Assembly (NCBI RefSeq): GCF_013358405.1
Contig: NZ_CP054836.1
Span: 930,001-994,000, forward strand
Direction of reading: 5' to 3'
Length of the DNA stretch: 64,000 nucleotides
DNA from: Oricola thermophila
GTDB lineage: Bacteria > Pseudomonadota > Alphaproteobacteria > Rhizobiales > Rhizobiaceae
Shown: positions 1 through 9,004 of the stretch, one piece after another
Layout of the letters: each line of letters opens with the position of its first letter
How positions within the stretch are numbered: the stretch's first letter is position 1
Translations under genes and position numbers: made by a program
Notes under the pieces: generated by a model
What the model saw: the letters and a program-made list of their open reading frames with translations, nothing else
Database searches by the model: none
What the model was told of the DNA's origin: nothing

Positions 1-96
1 CTTTCCGCCCGCTATGTCGAAAGGAAGCGCAGGGAACGGGAGGCGGACGCGGCTGCTTCGGACGAGGATTCCGGCGAGGAAACGCGGTCGTCCTGA
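1..96 (+). CDS. tatC: TatC C-terminus (partial, cut by window start)
   Basis: The first 31 codons read through to a TGA at 94-96 and give a short, highly charged tail (RYVERKRRERE followed by an acidic stretch). This is the kind of cytoplasmic C-terminus that follows the last membrane helix of the twin-arginine translocase subunit TatC. Identification rests mainly on position: in Rhizobiales the order tatA-tatB-tatC-serS-surE-pcm is well conserved, and serS starts 89 bases downstream. No transmembrane part of the protein is visible here, so the call is an inference from synteny and tail composition. Confidence 0.6.
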   Translation, partial: LSARYVERKRREREADAAASDEDSGEETRSS

Positions 97-185
97 GGGC
101 GCGACACAGGCTGCCCTTGACCCTTGCCGTCTTTCGCGCGACACCCCACACCTATTCCAGATTCATACATGACAGGACCTGAGTC

Positions 186-1463
186 ATGCTCGATATCCGT
201 TGGATCCGCGACAATCCGGACAAGCTCGACGAGGCGCTTCGGAAGCGCGGCGCGGCGCCGGAAAGCGCGACCCTGATCGAACTCGACGAGAAGCGCCGCG
301 CGCATATCGCCAGGCTGCAGGAGGCGCAGACGCGCCGCAACGCGGCCTCGAAGGAGATCGGCAAGGCCATGGCGGCCAAGGACACGGAGCGGGCGGAGGC
401 GCTGAAGACCGAGGTCGCCGAGATCAAGTCCTTCATCCAGTCCGGCGAGGAAACGGAGCGCGAGCTGACGACGCAGCTGAACGACGCGCTGTCGCGCATT
501 CCCAATGTGCCGCTCGACGACGTGCCGGTGGGCGCAGACGAGAACGACAACGTGGAAGTGCGCGTCACCGGCGAAAGACCGGCCTTCGATTTCGAGCCGA
601 AGGAACATTTCGAGCTGGGCGAGGCGCTCGGCCAGATGGATTTCGAGACGGCGGCGAAACTGTCGGGATCGCGCTTCACCGTGGTGCAGGGCGGGCTGGC
701 GCGGCTGGAGCGCGCGCTTGGCCAGTTCATGCTTGACGTGCACACGCGGGAGCACGGCTATACCGAGGTCAATCCGCCGCTGCTGGTGCGCGACGACGCC
801 ATGTACGGCACCGGTCAGTTGCCGAAATTCAGCGAGGACCTTTTCCAGACGCGCGAGGGTTTCTGGCTGATCCCCACCGCGGAGGTGTCGCTCACCAACC
901 TGGTGCGCGAGGAAATCCTCGACGCCGCGACGCTGCCGCGCCGCTATACCGCGCTGACGCCGTGCTTCCGTTCGGAGGCCGGGTCGGCCGGGCGCGACAC
1001 GCGCGGCTATCTGCGCCAGCACCAGTTCTACAAGGTCGAGCTGGTCTCGATCACCGACGCGGAGACCTCGATCGAGGAACACGAGCGCATGACGAAATGC
1101 GCCGAGACGATCCTCGAGCGGCTGGGGCTGCATTTCCGCACCGTGGTTCTGTGCACCGGCGACATGGGATTCGGCGCGCGGAAGACCTACGACATCGAGG
1201 TCTGGCTGCCGGGGCAGAACATGTACCGGGAGATCTCCTCGTGCTCGGTGTGCGGCGATTTCCAGGCACGGCGCATGAATGCGCGCTACCGCGCGGAGGG
1301 CGAGAAGGAGACGCGTTTCGTCCACACGCTGAACGGATCGGGCGTGGCGGTCGGGCGCGCCCTCATTGCCGTCATGGAAAACTACCAGAATGCCGACGGG
1401 TCGATTCGCGTCCCCGATGCGCTGAAGCCCTACATGGGCGGAATCGAGGTGATCGGGGCATGA
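186..1463 (+). CDS. serS: Seryl-tRNA synthetase
   Basis: Charges tRNA-Ser (and tRNA-Sec where present) with serine in the cytoplasm. The 425-residue protein has the normal bacterial length. An N-terminal charged coiled-coil arm (about residues 30-105), which grips the long variable arm of tRNA-Ser, is followed by the class II catalytic core. Motif 2 is visible as [14 protein letters not shown] near residue 262 and motif 3 as [17 protein letters not shown] near residue 382. The start ATG at 186 begins the typical [12 protein letters not shown]-terminus. surE follows after 24 bases, so the two are probably co-transcribed. Confidence 0.98.
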   Translation: MLDIRWIRDNPDKLDEALRKRGAAPESATLIELDEKRRAHIARLQEAQTRRNAASKEIGKAMAAKDTERAEALKTEVAEIKSFIQSGEETERELTTQLNDALSRIPNVPLDDVPVGADENDNVEVRVTGERPAFDFEPKEHFELGEALGQMDFETAAKLSGSRFTVVQGGLARLERALGQFMLDVHTREHGYTEVNPPLLVRDDAMYGTGQLPKFSEDLFQTREGFWLIPTAEVSLTNLVREEILDAATLPRRYTALTPCFRSEAGSAGRDTRGYLRQHQFYKVELVSITDAETSIEEHERMTKCAETILERLGLHFRTVVLCTGDMGFGARKTYDIEVWLPGQNMYREISSCSVCGDFQARRMNARYRAEGEKETRFVHTLNGSGVAVGRALIAVMENYQNADGSIRVPDALKPYMGGIEVIGA

Positions 1464-1487
1464 GGCAGGGCGAGAAACGGGGCAGCC

Positions 1488-2246
1488 ATGCGCATCCTGA
1501 TCACCAATGACGACGGCATACACGCCGAGGGGCTCGCGGTGCTGGAACGCATCGCCGCGACGCTCTCCGACGACATCTGGGTCGTCGCCCCGGAGACCGA
1601 CCAGAGCGGGCTTGCCCATTCGCTGACGATCAACGATCCGCTGCGGCTGCGCGAGATCTCCGAGAGGCGGTTCGCGCTGCGCGGAACGCCGACGGACTGC
1701 GTGATCATGGCGGTGACGCACATCATGCCGGAAAAGCCCGATCTCGTGCTGTCCGGCGTCAATTCCGGCCAGAACCTCGCGGACGACGTGACCTATTCGG
1801 GCACCGTGGCCGGCGCCATGGAGGGCACGCTTCTCGGCGTCCGCTCGATCGCGATCTCGCAGGCCTACAATTTCGAGAACCAGCGGCGCATCGTGCCGTG
1901 GGAGGTGGTCGAGACGCTGGCGCCGGACCTGTTGCGCAAGCTCATCGGCATCGAGATGGACCCGGGCACGTTCCTCAACGTGAACTTTCCGAATTGCGCG
2001 GTCGACGCGGTCGAGGGCGTGGAGGTCACCCGGCAGGGCAAGCTTCTGCACGGGCTCTACATGGAGGAGCGCACCGACGGACGCGGTTTCCCCTATTTCT
2101 GGATTCGCTTCGGCCGCGGAGACGCGGAAGCGCCCGGCGACAGCGACATCGGCGCCTTGCAACGCAACCGGATTTCCGTGACGCCGCTGAAGCTCGACCT
2201 GACAGCCCATGAAATGGCGCAGCGACTCGAGGAAGGGCTTGCATGA
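1488..2246 (+). CDS. surE: 5'/3'-nucleotidase SurE
   Basis: Survival protein SurE is a metal-dependent phosphatase that removes phosphate from nucleoside 5'- and 3'-monophosphates and is linked to stationary-phase survival. The 252-residue sequence opens with the diagnostic metal-binding stretch [14 protein letters not shown] and carries LSGVNSGQN around residue 87, both characteristic of the family. Its 3' end overlaps the pcm start by four bases (ATGA), indicating translational coupling. The surE-pcm pairing is conserved across proteobacteria. Confidence 0.97.
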   Translation: MRILITNDDGIHAEGLAVLERIAATLSDDIWVVAPETDQSGLAHSLTINDPLRLREISERRFALRGTPTDCVIMAVTHIMPEKPDLVLSGVNSGQNLADDVTYSGTVAGAMEGTLLGVRSIAISQAYNFENQRRIVPWEVVETLAPDLLRKLIGIEMDPGTFLNVNFPNCAVDAVEGVEVTRQGKLLHGLYMEERTDGRGFPYFWIRFGRGDAEAPGDSDIGALQRNRISVTPLKLDLTAHEMAQRLEEGLA

Positions 2247-2920
2247 AGGAAGGCGACCGACCGGAGCTGCGTGCGGTTCACCAGGGAGATCGCGAGGGCT
2301 TTGCTGCGTTTCTCCTGCGGATGCGTGCGATCGGCCTGGACGACAAGGCCTTGATGAGCGCATTCGAGACCGTTCCCCGCCGCGACTTCATCGAGGCCCA
2401 GTACCGCCACCTTGTCATGGGACCGCGCACCGTCCCCATCGCCTGCGGCGAGACGCTGGAGGGGCTCGACCTTCAGGCTCGCATTCTCCATGCCCTCGGC
2501 ATTGATGACAGCCATCGCGTGCTCGAGATCGGTACGGGTACCGGTTACACCGCCGCGGTCATGGGGAAGATCGCCAAGAGGGTCTATACCGTCGAGCGTT
2601 TTCGGACGCTTCACCAGGAGGCGGTACAGCGCATCCGGCAACTCGGCATAAGCAATGTCATCGCCAATCGGGCCGACGGATCGACCGGCAGCGAGGACGG
2701 CCCGTTCGATCGCATCGTTTGCTGGGCGGCCTTCGACTCCATTCCGCGCCAGTTTGTCGATCAGCTCGTTTCGGGCGGCGTGATGGTTTGCGCGATAGGC
2801 GGTGCCGAGCAGCCGCAGGCTCTTGCCCGGTTGACCAAGACGGGCAGCCGTTTCGAGCGCGAGGACATCGGTACGGTCCGCTTTCAGCCGATTGCCAGCG
2901 GATTGCCCGAGGTGCTCTAG
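2243..2920 (+). CDS. pcm: Protein-L-isoaspartate O-methyltransferase
   Basis: Uses S-adenosylmethionine to methylate isoaspartyl residues in aged proteins, starting their repair. The 225-residue protein has the usual family length. The SAM-binding motif [16 protein letters not shown], is near residues 94-108, preceded by the PCMT signature region with [17 protein letters not shown]. The start ATG overlaps the surE stop. The protein has the shorter rhizobial C-terminus. It sits in the stationary-phase survival/repair run serS-surE-pcm-nlpD. Confidence 0.96.
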   Translation: MKEGDRPELRAVHQGDREGFAAFLLRMRAIGLDDKALMSAFETVPRRDFIEAQYRHLVMGPRTVPIACGETLEGLDLQARILHALGIDDSHRVLEIGTGTGYTAAVMGKIAKRVYTVERFRTLHQEAVQRIRQLGISNVIANRADGSTGSEDGPFDRIVCWAAFDSIPRQFVDQLVSGGVMVCAIGGAEQPQALARLTKTGSRFEREDIGTVRFQPIASGLPEVL

Positions 2921-3030
2921 GTTGGGCGCGGATGGGAGCGAACGGATTTCCCGATTGGTAACACCCGTTTAACCACACAGTAACATTAACACGCTTTAAT
3001 CATGTCACTATCCGAAGGGATTTGAGTGAC

Positions 3031-4533
3031 GTGATGCGTAACAAAATCACAAGCCAGGGGATCTTGCGTCTGGCGAGGGCTGCAACGATTCTCTCGATCG
3101 GCGGTCTCGCAGCCGGCTGCAGTTCGGATGTGATCCGCTTTTCCGATGGATTCTATACCGGCGCGATCCCGCAGCCGAACGAGGTTTCCCAGCCGGCGGT
3201 TACCGACTACGGCCAGCCGAATTACGACCCGACGGTCGTTACGGGATCGGTCGTGGCGCAGCCGGTCGAACGCACCATGTTGCCCAAGCCGTCGGAGAAC
3301 CATCTGGATGTCCCGCAGCCGGCCACCCCCGTGGCGACAGGCAGCTCGCCGGCCCCCTTCGGGTCGACCAATGTTTCGCCGGTGACGACCGCGTCCATTC
3401 CCGCGTCCGATCCGGCGCCCGTGCGTTTCGGCGAGCCGACTGCACAGCAGCAGGCATCGACGCCGTCGACGACGAAGGGGGGCTGGACCAATGTCGGAGC
3501 GACGCAGGTGGCGCTGCGTCAGGGCGAGACGATCTATACCCTGGCCAGGCGCTACGGAGTGCCGGCCAACGCGATCATGGAAGCCAACGGCATAAAGGAT
3601 CCGAAGACCGTTTCTGCCGGGCAGAAAATCCTTATACCGACCTACGTCTATTCGCATAACGCGAGCGTTTCGGCGCCGGACAGCGATCCGGCAACGCAGG
3701 CTGCAAGCGCGGCTGTCGGAAATCGCAGTTCGCTGCCTCGGGACGTCGCACCAGCGCCCCGTCCCCGGCCGGCCGTCGCCAAGGCTTCGGCGGCGCCGCA
3801 ACGTGCAGAAGTGACCGCGGGCGGCGGACGCTATACGGTGGTCGCCGGCGACACCCTGTCCGCGATTTCGCGCAAGACCGGCGCGAGCATCGAAGCCATC
3901 AAGCGGGTCAACTCGATGTCGACGGATACCGTTCGCATCGGCCAGACCCTCGTCATCCCGGGATTGAGCGCGCCGGAGACGCAGCAGGTTGCAGCCGCTC
4001 CGAAGATCGATCCGGTGACGACCAGCAAGACCCGTCCGGTGGAAGATCCCAAGCCGGTCAACGGCTACACTCCGCCGCGCGTGGTCAGCAAGTCCACCGA
4101 GGGCTCCATCACGACGATCGAGACGAATGACACCGCCAGGGCGCCGGAAGCGACAGGCGTCAACACGATGCGTTGGCCGGTTCAGGGGCGCATCGTCGGC
4201 GCATTCGGTTCGAACGCCGGCGGAAAGCCCAATGACGGCATCGACATTTCGGTGCCTGCCGGAACCCCGGTCAAGGCGGCGGAGAACGGCGTCGTCATCT
4301 ACGCGGGCGACGGCTTGAAGGAGCTCGGCAAGACAGTCCTTGTCCGTCACAGCGACGGCGTGGTGACGGTCTATGGCCATGTTTCCGAGATCGCCGTGAA
4401 GCGCGGCGATACCGTCAAGCGGGGCCAGCAGATCGCGTCTTCCGGCATGTCCGGTTCGGCCAAGCAGCCCCAGCTGCACTTTGAGGTGCGCAAGAACTCC
4501 AAGCCGGTCAACCCGCTGACATTCCTTCAGTAG
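3031..4533 (+). CDS. NlpD/DipM-like lipoprotein: two LysM domains plus degenerate LytM (M23) domain
   Basis: An envelope lipoprotein with a signal peptide and lipobox ending LAAGC (Cys about 30), then a proline-rich linker, LysM domain 1 (about residues 157-205), LysM domain 2 (about 268-312, with YTVVAGDTLSAIS) and a C-terminal M23/LytM domain (about 380-490). Two zinc ligands appear lost: the usual HxGID is NDGID (Asn about 401) and the usual HLHFE is QLHFE (Gln about 481). This is the pattern of NlpD/EnvC-type proteins, which activate amidases at the division septum rather than cut peptidoglycan. I chose GTG at 3031, about 10 bases after AGGGA; TTG 3022 and ATG 3034 are alternatives. The position after surE-pcm matches nlpD. 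Confidence 0.9.
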   Translation: MMRNKITSQGILRLARAATILSIGGLAAGCSSDVIRFSDGFYTGAIPQPNEVSQPAVTDYGQPNYDPTVVTGSVVAQPVERTMLPKPSENHLDVPQPATPVATGSSPAPFGSTNVSPVTTASIPASDPAPVRFGEPTAQQQASTPSTTKGGWTNVGATQVALRQGETIYTLARRYGVPANAIMEANGIKDPKTVSAGQKILIPTYVYSHNASVSAPDSDPATQAASAAVGNRSSLPRDVAPAPRPRPAVAKASAAPQRAEVTAGGGRYTVVAGDTLSAISRKTGASIEAIKRVNSMSTDTVRIGQTLVIPGLSAPETQQVAAAPKIDPVTTSKTRPVEDPKPVNGYTPPRVVSKSTEGSITTIETNDTARAPEATGVNTMRWPVQGRIVGAFGSNAGGKPNDGIDISVPAGTPVKAAENGVVIYAGDGLKELGKTVLVRHSDGVVTVYGHVSEIAVKRGDTVKRGQQIASSGMSGSAKQPQLHFEVRKNSKPVNPLTFLQ

Positions 4534-5405
4534 GGCGATGGCGTCTCGAGCTTCTTTCCGAGGCGACCGGCAAGATCGTTGACATATTGCCAGGCGACCC
4601 GTCCGGACCTTGCTCCGCGGGTCGTCGCCCATTCCAGGCTGTCGCGCCGCAACTCCTCCGGTTCGATGTCGAGGCCGAAGTGGCGTACATATGCCTCGAT
4701 CATTTCGAGGTAGTCATCCTGGCTGCACTTGTGGAAGCCGAGCCACAGGCCAAAGCGGTCCGACAGTGACACCTTCTCCTCGACTGCCTCGGAGGGGTTG
4801 ATGGCAGTAGAGCGTTCGTTCTCGATCATGTCGCGCGGGAGAAGGTGACGGCGGTTCGACGTGGCGTAGAAAATCACGTTGTCTGGGCGGCCTTCGACGC
4901 CGCCATCGAGCACCGCCTTGAGGGATTTGTAGGACGTATCGTCGTGATCGAATGACAAGTCGTCGCAGAACACGATGAAGCGCGCCGGCGCCGGCCTGAG
5001 CAACTGCATGAGGCGGGGCAGGGCGTCGATGTCCTCACGATGGATCTCGATCAGCTTCAGCGCGGTGCCGGTTTCCGCAGCTATGGCCGCGTGGGATGCC
5101 TTTACCAGCGATGACTTGCCCATTCCGCGCGCGCCCCACAACAAAACATTGTTCGCGGGCAGCCCGGTGGCAAAGCGCCTCGTGTTGTCCAGCAAGATGT
5201 CGCGCACCCGGTCGACGCCCCGGATAAGGCCGATGTCTATGCGGTTGACGTCGGTGACGGGTGACAGCGCTCCGGCGGCATTGTCCCATACGAAACAATC
5301 GGCTGCGGAGAAGTCCGGTGTCGGTGGCGGCGGCGGAGCCAGCCGTTCCAGCGCTGCGACCAGGCGGTCGAGTTTCTCGTTCAGGGCGTCGATGGCTTGC
5401 TGCAT
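4527..5405 (-). CDS. DUF815-family AAA+ ATP-binding protein
   Basis: A 292-residue P-loop ATPase of the DUF815 family. The Walker A motif GARGMGKSSLVK lies near residues 90-101 and a Walker B-like FIVFCDDLSF near residue 146. The N-terminus (MQQAIDALNEKLDRLVAALERL) looks like a short coiled coil. Family members are conserved in Alphaproteobacteria next to yajC, but their substrate is not known to me. The gene is convergent with nlpD, overlapping it by seven bases at the 3' ends, and divergent from yajC, whose start lies 136 bases away. Confidence 0.88.
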   Translation of the reverse strand: MQQAIDALNEKLDRLVAALERLAPPPPPTPDFSAADCFVWDNAAGALSPVTDVNRIDIGLIRGVDRVRDILLDNTRRFATGLPANNVLLWGARGMGKSSLVKASHAAIAAETGTALKLIEIHREDIDALPRLMQLLRPAPARFIVFCDDLSFDHDDTSYKSLKAVLDGGVEGRPDNVIFYATSNRRHLLPRDMIENERSTAINPSEAVEEKVSLSDRFGLWLGFHKCSQDDYLEMIEAYVRHFGLDIEPEELRRDSLEWATTRGARSGRVAWQYVNDLAGRLGKKLETPSPY

Positions 5406-5541
5406 TCCGGATCACTCCCGGGGGCGTCGCCCCGTGGCGGGGTGGGGACGGTTCCCGCTTTTGGTTGCATTGGGCTTTTTGCTGACTATATTCGCGACAA
5501 ATTTTCAAGGCGTGCCGCGGCACGCGTCCACGGAGTATTTC

Positions 5542-5892
5542 ATGTTCGTATCACCCGCCTACGCACAGGCAGCCGGCGGTTCCGCCGGCGGTGCAGATGT
5601 CTTCATGTCGGTTCTGCCGTTCATCCTCATCTTTGTCGTGATGTATTTCCTCATCATCCGGCCCCAGCGCACGCAGATGAAAAAGCGCGAGGAAATGCTG
5701 AAGGCAATTCGCCGCAACGACACCGTCGTGACCGGTGGCGGTATCATCGGCAAGGTGACCAAGGTCGTCGACGACAACGAACTCGAGGTCGAGATCGCCC
5801 AGAACGTGAAGATCCGCGTGGCGCGTGCGATGATTGCCGACGTGCGGGTGAAGGGCGAGCCTGTGGCCGCCAACGACGCGGCAAAGAAATAG
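5542..5892 (+). CDS. yajC: Preprotein translocase subunit YajC
   Basis: A small 116-residue accessory subunit of the SecDF-YajC complex that supports protein export and membrane insertion. It has one transmembrane helix (about residues 25-45, VLPFILIFVVMYFLIIRP) followed by the typical QRTQMKKREEMLKAI and a small cytoplasmic beta domain with GGGIIGKV. The reading frame stays open far upstream, but the ATG at 5542 has a well placed CGGAG and starts the usual short periplasmic tail. secDF follows after a 125-base gap containing two hairpins. Confidence 0.96.
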   Translation: MFVSPAYAQAAGGSAGGADVFMSVLPFILIFVVMYFLIIRPQRTQMKKREEMLKAIRRNDTVVTGGGIIGKVTKVVDDNELEVEIAQNVKIRVARAMIADVRVKGEPVAANDAAKK

Positions 5893-5905
5893 ACCGGACC
5901 GTCTT

Positions 5906-5946
5906 TTGCGCCCTTAAACGGGCGCAATCGACGCATTATTTGCGTC
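5906..5946 (+). promoter_or_regulatory. Two adjacent perfect hairpins between yajC and secDF
   Basis: TTGCGCCC (5906-5913) pairs with GGGCGCAA (5920-5927) around a six-base loop. GACGCA (5930-5935) pairs with TGCGTC (5941-5946) around a five-base loop. No T-run follows, so this is not a classical terminator. It could stabilise the upstream mRNA end or modulate read-through from yajC into secDF. Confidence 0.5.
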
Positions 5947-6017
5947 CGGCGGGGCCTCGGGGGTAACCGCCACGAGAACAATCCCACCGGGAATCGATTG
6001 AGGCGGACAGAAGCGAC

Positions 6018-8585
6018 ATGCTTTACTTTTCACCCTGGAAAACGGTGCTCATCTGGTTGACGGTGCTCGTCGGCATCCTGTTTGCCATTCCGAACCTGTT
6101 CTCCGGAGCCACGGTTCAGTCCTTCCCCGGTTTTCTGCCGCAAAGCAAGCTTGCGCTCGGTCTCGACCTTCAGGGCGGGGTGCATCTGCAACTGAAGCTC
6201 GATCGCGAAGAGCTCGTCGGGCACCGGCTCGAGTCGGTTCGCGACGAGGTGCGCCGATCCCTTCGCGAGGGCGGGATCGGCTATACCGGCCTGAGCGGCA
6301 GCGGCCAGACCGTCTCGGTGCGGATTCGCGACACGGCCCAGGTCGAACGTGCGAGGGAACTCCTCGAACCCTTGACGGAAGCCGTTTCTGCCGGACTTCT
6401 CAGTGGCGGTATCGTCCAGGAAGTCACGCTGGAAGAGCCCGAACCGGCCCTGTTCCGTTTGAACCTGACCGATCAGGGCATTGAATACAGGATGGCCCAG
6501 GCGGTCTCGCAGACCGTGGAAGTGCTGCGCGGACGAATCGACGAACTCGGGACGACCGAGCCGATCATTCAGCGCCAGGGCACCGATCGCATCATCGTGC
6601 AGGTGCCGGGTCTCGACGATCCTCAGCGCCTGAAGGACATAATCGGCACGACAGCGCGTCTGACGTTCCAGATGGTGGATACCTCGGTGTCTGCACAGGA
6701 CGCGCTGCAGACCCGTCCTCCGGCCGGTACCGAGGTGCTCTATTCGGCCGACGATCCGCCGGTTCCCTACGTGGTGGAAACCCGTGAGATCGTGACTGGC
6801 GAGAACTTGGAGGATGCACAGGCCGGATTCGACCAGCGCACCAACGAGCCGATCGTTTCTTTCCGTTTTGACGGAACCGGCGCCCAGCGCTTCGGGCGTG
6901 CCACGCAGGAAAATGTCGGCAAGCCGTTTGCCATCGTCCTCGACAATCAGGTGATATCGGCCCCGGTGATCCGCGAACCCATTCTCGGCGGATCGGGCCA
7001 GATATCGGGCAATTTCACGGTCGAGGGCGCGAATGATCTCGCGATCCTGCTGCGCGCCGGTGCACTGCCGTTGACGCCGACCTTCGTGGAAGAGCGTACG
7101 GTGGGTCCGAGCCTCGGCGCCGACTCGATTGCCGCCGGTGAAACCGCAGGCATCATCGGCGCGGCGCTGGTCGTCGCGTTCATGTTCCTGGCCTATGGCT
7201 TTCTCGGTATCGTCGCCAATATCGCGCTCGTCATCAACGTTGTCCTGATCATCGCGGCGCTGTCCGGTCTTGGTGCGACCCTGACCCTGCCCGGAATTGC
7301 CGGTATCGTGCTGACGGTCGGCATGGCGGTGGATTCCAACGTGCTGATCTTCGAACGCATACGCGAGGAACGCGCGGCGGGGCGATCGGTCATCCAGGCA
7401 ATAGACACCGGTTTTCAGCGTGCGCTGGCAACCATCGTCGATGCCAACCTGACGACGTTGATCGCGGCCGTCATCCTGTTCTATCTCGGTTCGGGGCCGA
7501 TCCGCGGCTTTGCGGTGACACTGGCCATCGGTATCGTGACGACCGTGTTCACCGCCTTCGTGCTGACACGGTGGATGATGGCGTTCTGGGTTCGCCGCAA
7601 CCGCCCCAAGGAACTGCCGAAGGCGCCGGTCAGGCTGGTGCCGGACGGGACGAAGATTTCGTTCATGTGGCTGCGCCGGATGACGTTTACCGGTTCGGCG
7701 ATCGCGGTGATCGCGTCCATGGTCCTGTTTGCGTCCGTGAACATGAACCTCGGCATCGACTTCAAGGGCGGTTCGCTGATTGAGGTGCAGGCCAAGGGCG
7801 ACCAGGCGGATATCGGTGATATTCGCTCGCGCCTTTCTGCGCTCAATCTGGGCGATGTCCAGGTGCAGGGCTTCGGTACCGAAAAGGACGTGCTCATTCG
7901 GGTCGAGGAACAGGGCGGCGGCGAAAATGCCGAGCAGACGGTTGTAACGAAGGTCCGCAGCGAGCTTGAGGCCGATTACGACTTCCGGCGGGTCGAGGTG
8001 GTCGGACCGACAGTCTCTGGCGAGCTTGCGCGCGCAGGCACTTTCGCCGTTCTGGCCGCGCTGTTCGCCATTCTCGTCTATATCTGGCTTCGCTTCGAGT
8101 GGCAGTTCGCGGTGGGCGCGATCATCGCGACAACGCATGACGTGCTTCTGACGATCGGCATGTATGTCGTGACCGGCCTGGAGTTCAACCTGTCCAGTAT
8201 CGCGGCGATCCTGACCATCGTCGGCTACTCGCTGAACGACACGGTGGTCGTCTATGACCGCGTGCGCGAGAACCTGCGCCGCTACAAGAAGATGCCGTTG
8301 CCGGACCTGCTCGACATGTCGATGAACCAGACGCTGCCGCGCACGATCCTGACCTCGCTGACAACGCTCCTGGCTCTGCTCGGGCTGTTCTTCTTCGGCG
8401 GGGAGGTGTTGCGCTCCTTTGTCGCCGCCATGATCTTCGGCGTGGTCGTCGGAACCTATTCCTCCGTGCTCATCGCGGCGCCGCTGCTCATCCTGTTCAA
8501 GCTGCGGCCCGGTGCGTTCGATCGTGACCAGGGCGAGAAGGAAGCGACCTCGAAGACCATGCCGGTCGACATCGAGACTCCCTGA
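6018..8585 (+). CDS. secDF: Protein translocase SecDF (fused SecD-SecF)
   Basis: A proton-motive-force-driven membrane component that helps pull preproteins out of the SecYEG channel. The 855-residue protein is a SecD-SecF fusion. The SecD half has an N-terminal helix, the conserved LGLDLQGGVHL near residue 48, a large periplasmic domain and helices up to about residue 520. The SecF half starts near residue 545 and has LGIDFKGGSLIEV near residue 578 and a second set of helices ending near 825. Separate secD and secF genes are more common in enterobacteria; fusion is frequent in Rhizobiales. The start at ATG 6018 gives MLYFSPWKTVLIW, a normal N-terminus. Confidence 0.97.
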   Translation: MLYFSPWKTVLIWLTVLVGILFAIPNLFSGATVQSFPGFLPQSKLALGLDLQGGVHLQLKLDREELVGHRLESVRDEVRRSLREGGIGYTGLSGSGQTVSVRIRDTAQVERARELLEPLTEAVSAGLLSGGIVQEVTLEEPEPALFRLNLTDQGIEYRMAQAVSQTVEVLRGRIDELGTTEPIIQRQGTDRIIVQVPGLDDPQRLKDIIGTTARLTFQMVDTSVSAQDALQTRPPAGTEVLYSADDPPVPYVVETREIVTGENLEDAQAGFDQRTNEPIVSFRFDGTGAQRFGRATQENVGKPFAIVLDNQVISAPVIREPILGGSGQISGNFTVEGANDLAILLRAGALPLTPTFVEERTVGPSLGADSIAAGETAGIIGAALVVAFMFLAYGFLGIVANIALVINVVLIIAALSGLGATLTLPGIAGIVLTVGMAVDSNVLIFERIREERAAGRSVIQAIDTGFQRALATIVDANLTTLIAAVILFYLGSGPIRGFAVTLAIGIVTTVFTAFVLTRWMMAFWVRRNRPKELPKAPVRLVPDGTKISFMWLRRMTFTGSAIAVIASMVLFASVNMNLGIDFKGGSLIEVQAKGDQADIGDIRSRLSALNLGDVQVQGFGTEKDVLIRVEEQGGGENAEQTVVTKVRSELEADYDFRRVEVVGPTVSGELARAGTFAVLAALFAILVYIWLRFEWQFAVGAIIATTHDVLLTIGMYVVTGLEFNLSSIAAILTIVGYSLNDTVVVYDRVRENLRRYKKMPLPDLLDMSMNQTLPRTILTSLTTLLALLGLFFFGGEVLRSFVAAMIFGVVVGTYSSVLIAAPLLILFKLRPGAFDRDQGEKEATSKTMPVDIETP

Positions 8586-8590
8586 GGTCT

Positions 8591-9004
8591 GTGGCCATGG
8601 CGAAGGGAATTGAAATCCGGGAAGCGCATTTTCCCGGCCGTGCGCCGATCGACAGCTATGGCGCGGGTGGATTTCGCTTTGCCGACATGTCGCATCGCGG
8701 CTCGATCCTTTGCCTTCCCTCCGGGGTTCATGGCTGGGACGTGAGCAGCCCCGGCGAGATCAGCGAACAGTCGCTCGCGCGGGTCTTCGACGAGGCCGGC
8801 GATATCGAGGTCCTGCTGGTGGGGATGGGTGACGAGTTCCGGCGTGTGCCGAAGGAATTGCAGCAGGCCCTTCGGGAGCAGGGCATAATCACCGATGCCA
8901 TGAGTACCGGCTCCGCGGTGCGCACCTACAATGTGCTTCTTGCGGAGGACCGGGCCGTCGCGGCCGCGCTTATTGCGGTGGAAGATGCCGGAAAGCGGCC
9001 CTGA
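8591..9004 (+). CDS. Mth938-like (DUF498) domain protein
   Basis: A 137-residue protein of the Mth938/NDUFAF3-like fold, recognised from the pattern IREAHFPGRAPIDSYGAGGFRFADMSHRGSI and the conserved VLLVGMG/RVPKE region. Bacterial function is unknown; the mitochondrial relative NDUFAF3 helps assemble respiratory complex I. The start is GTG 8591 or ATG 8597, five to eleven bases after the secDF stop, so it is very likely in the same operon. The next gene is also a relative of a complex I assembly factor. Confidence 0.85.
   Translation: MAMAKGIEIREAHFPGRAPIDSYGAGGFRFADMSHRGSILCLPSGVHGWDVSSPGEISEQSLARVFDEAGDIEVLLVGMGDEFRRVPKELQQALREQGIITDAMSTGSAVRTYNVLLAEDRAVAAALIAVEDAGKRP

Noticed and set aside
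12..2363. Very long open frame on the minus strand (783 codons) across serS, surE and pcm
   Set aside because: Antisense shadow of GC-rich genes; composition is Arg/His/Asp-rich with no family resemblance, while three well-known proteins are encoded on the plus strand.
2960..3010. CtrA binding site upstream of the NlpD-like gene
   Set aside because: TTAAC-like half sites are present, but none has the seven-base spacing of the TTAA-N7-TTAA consensus.
6030..8138. 702-codon minus-strand frame across secDF
   Set aside because: Shadow of secDF; no recognisable domains and an unrealistic residue composition.
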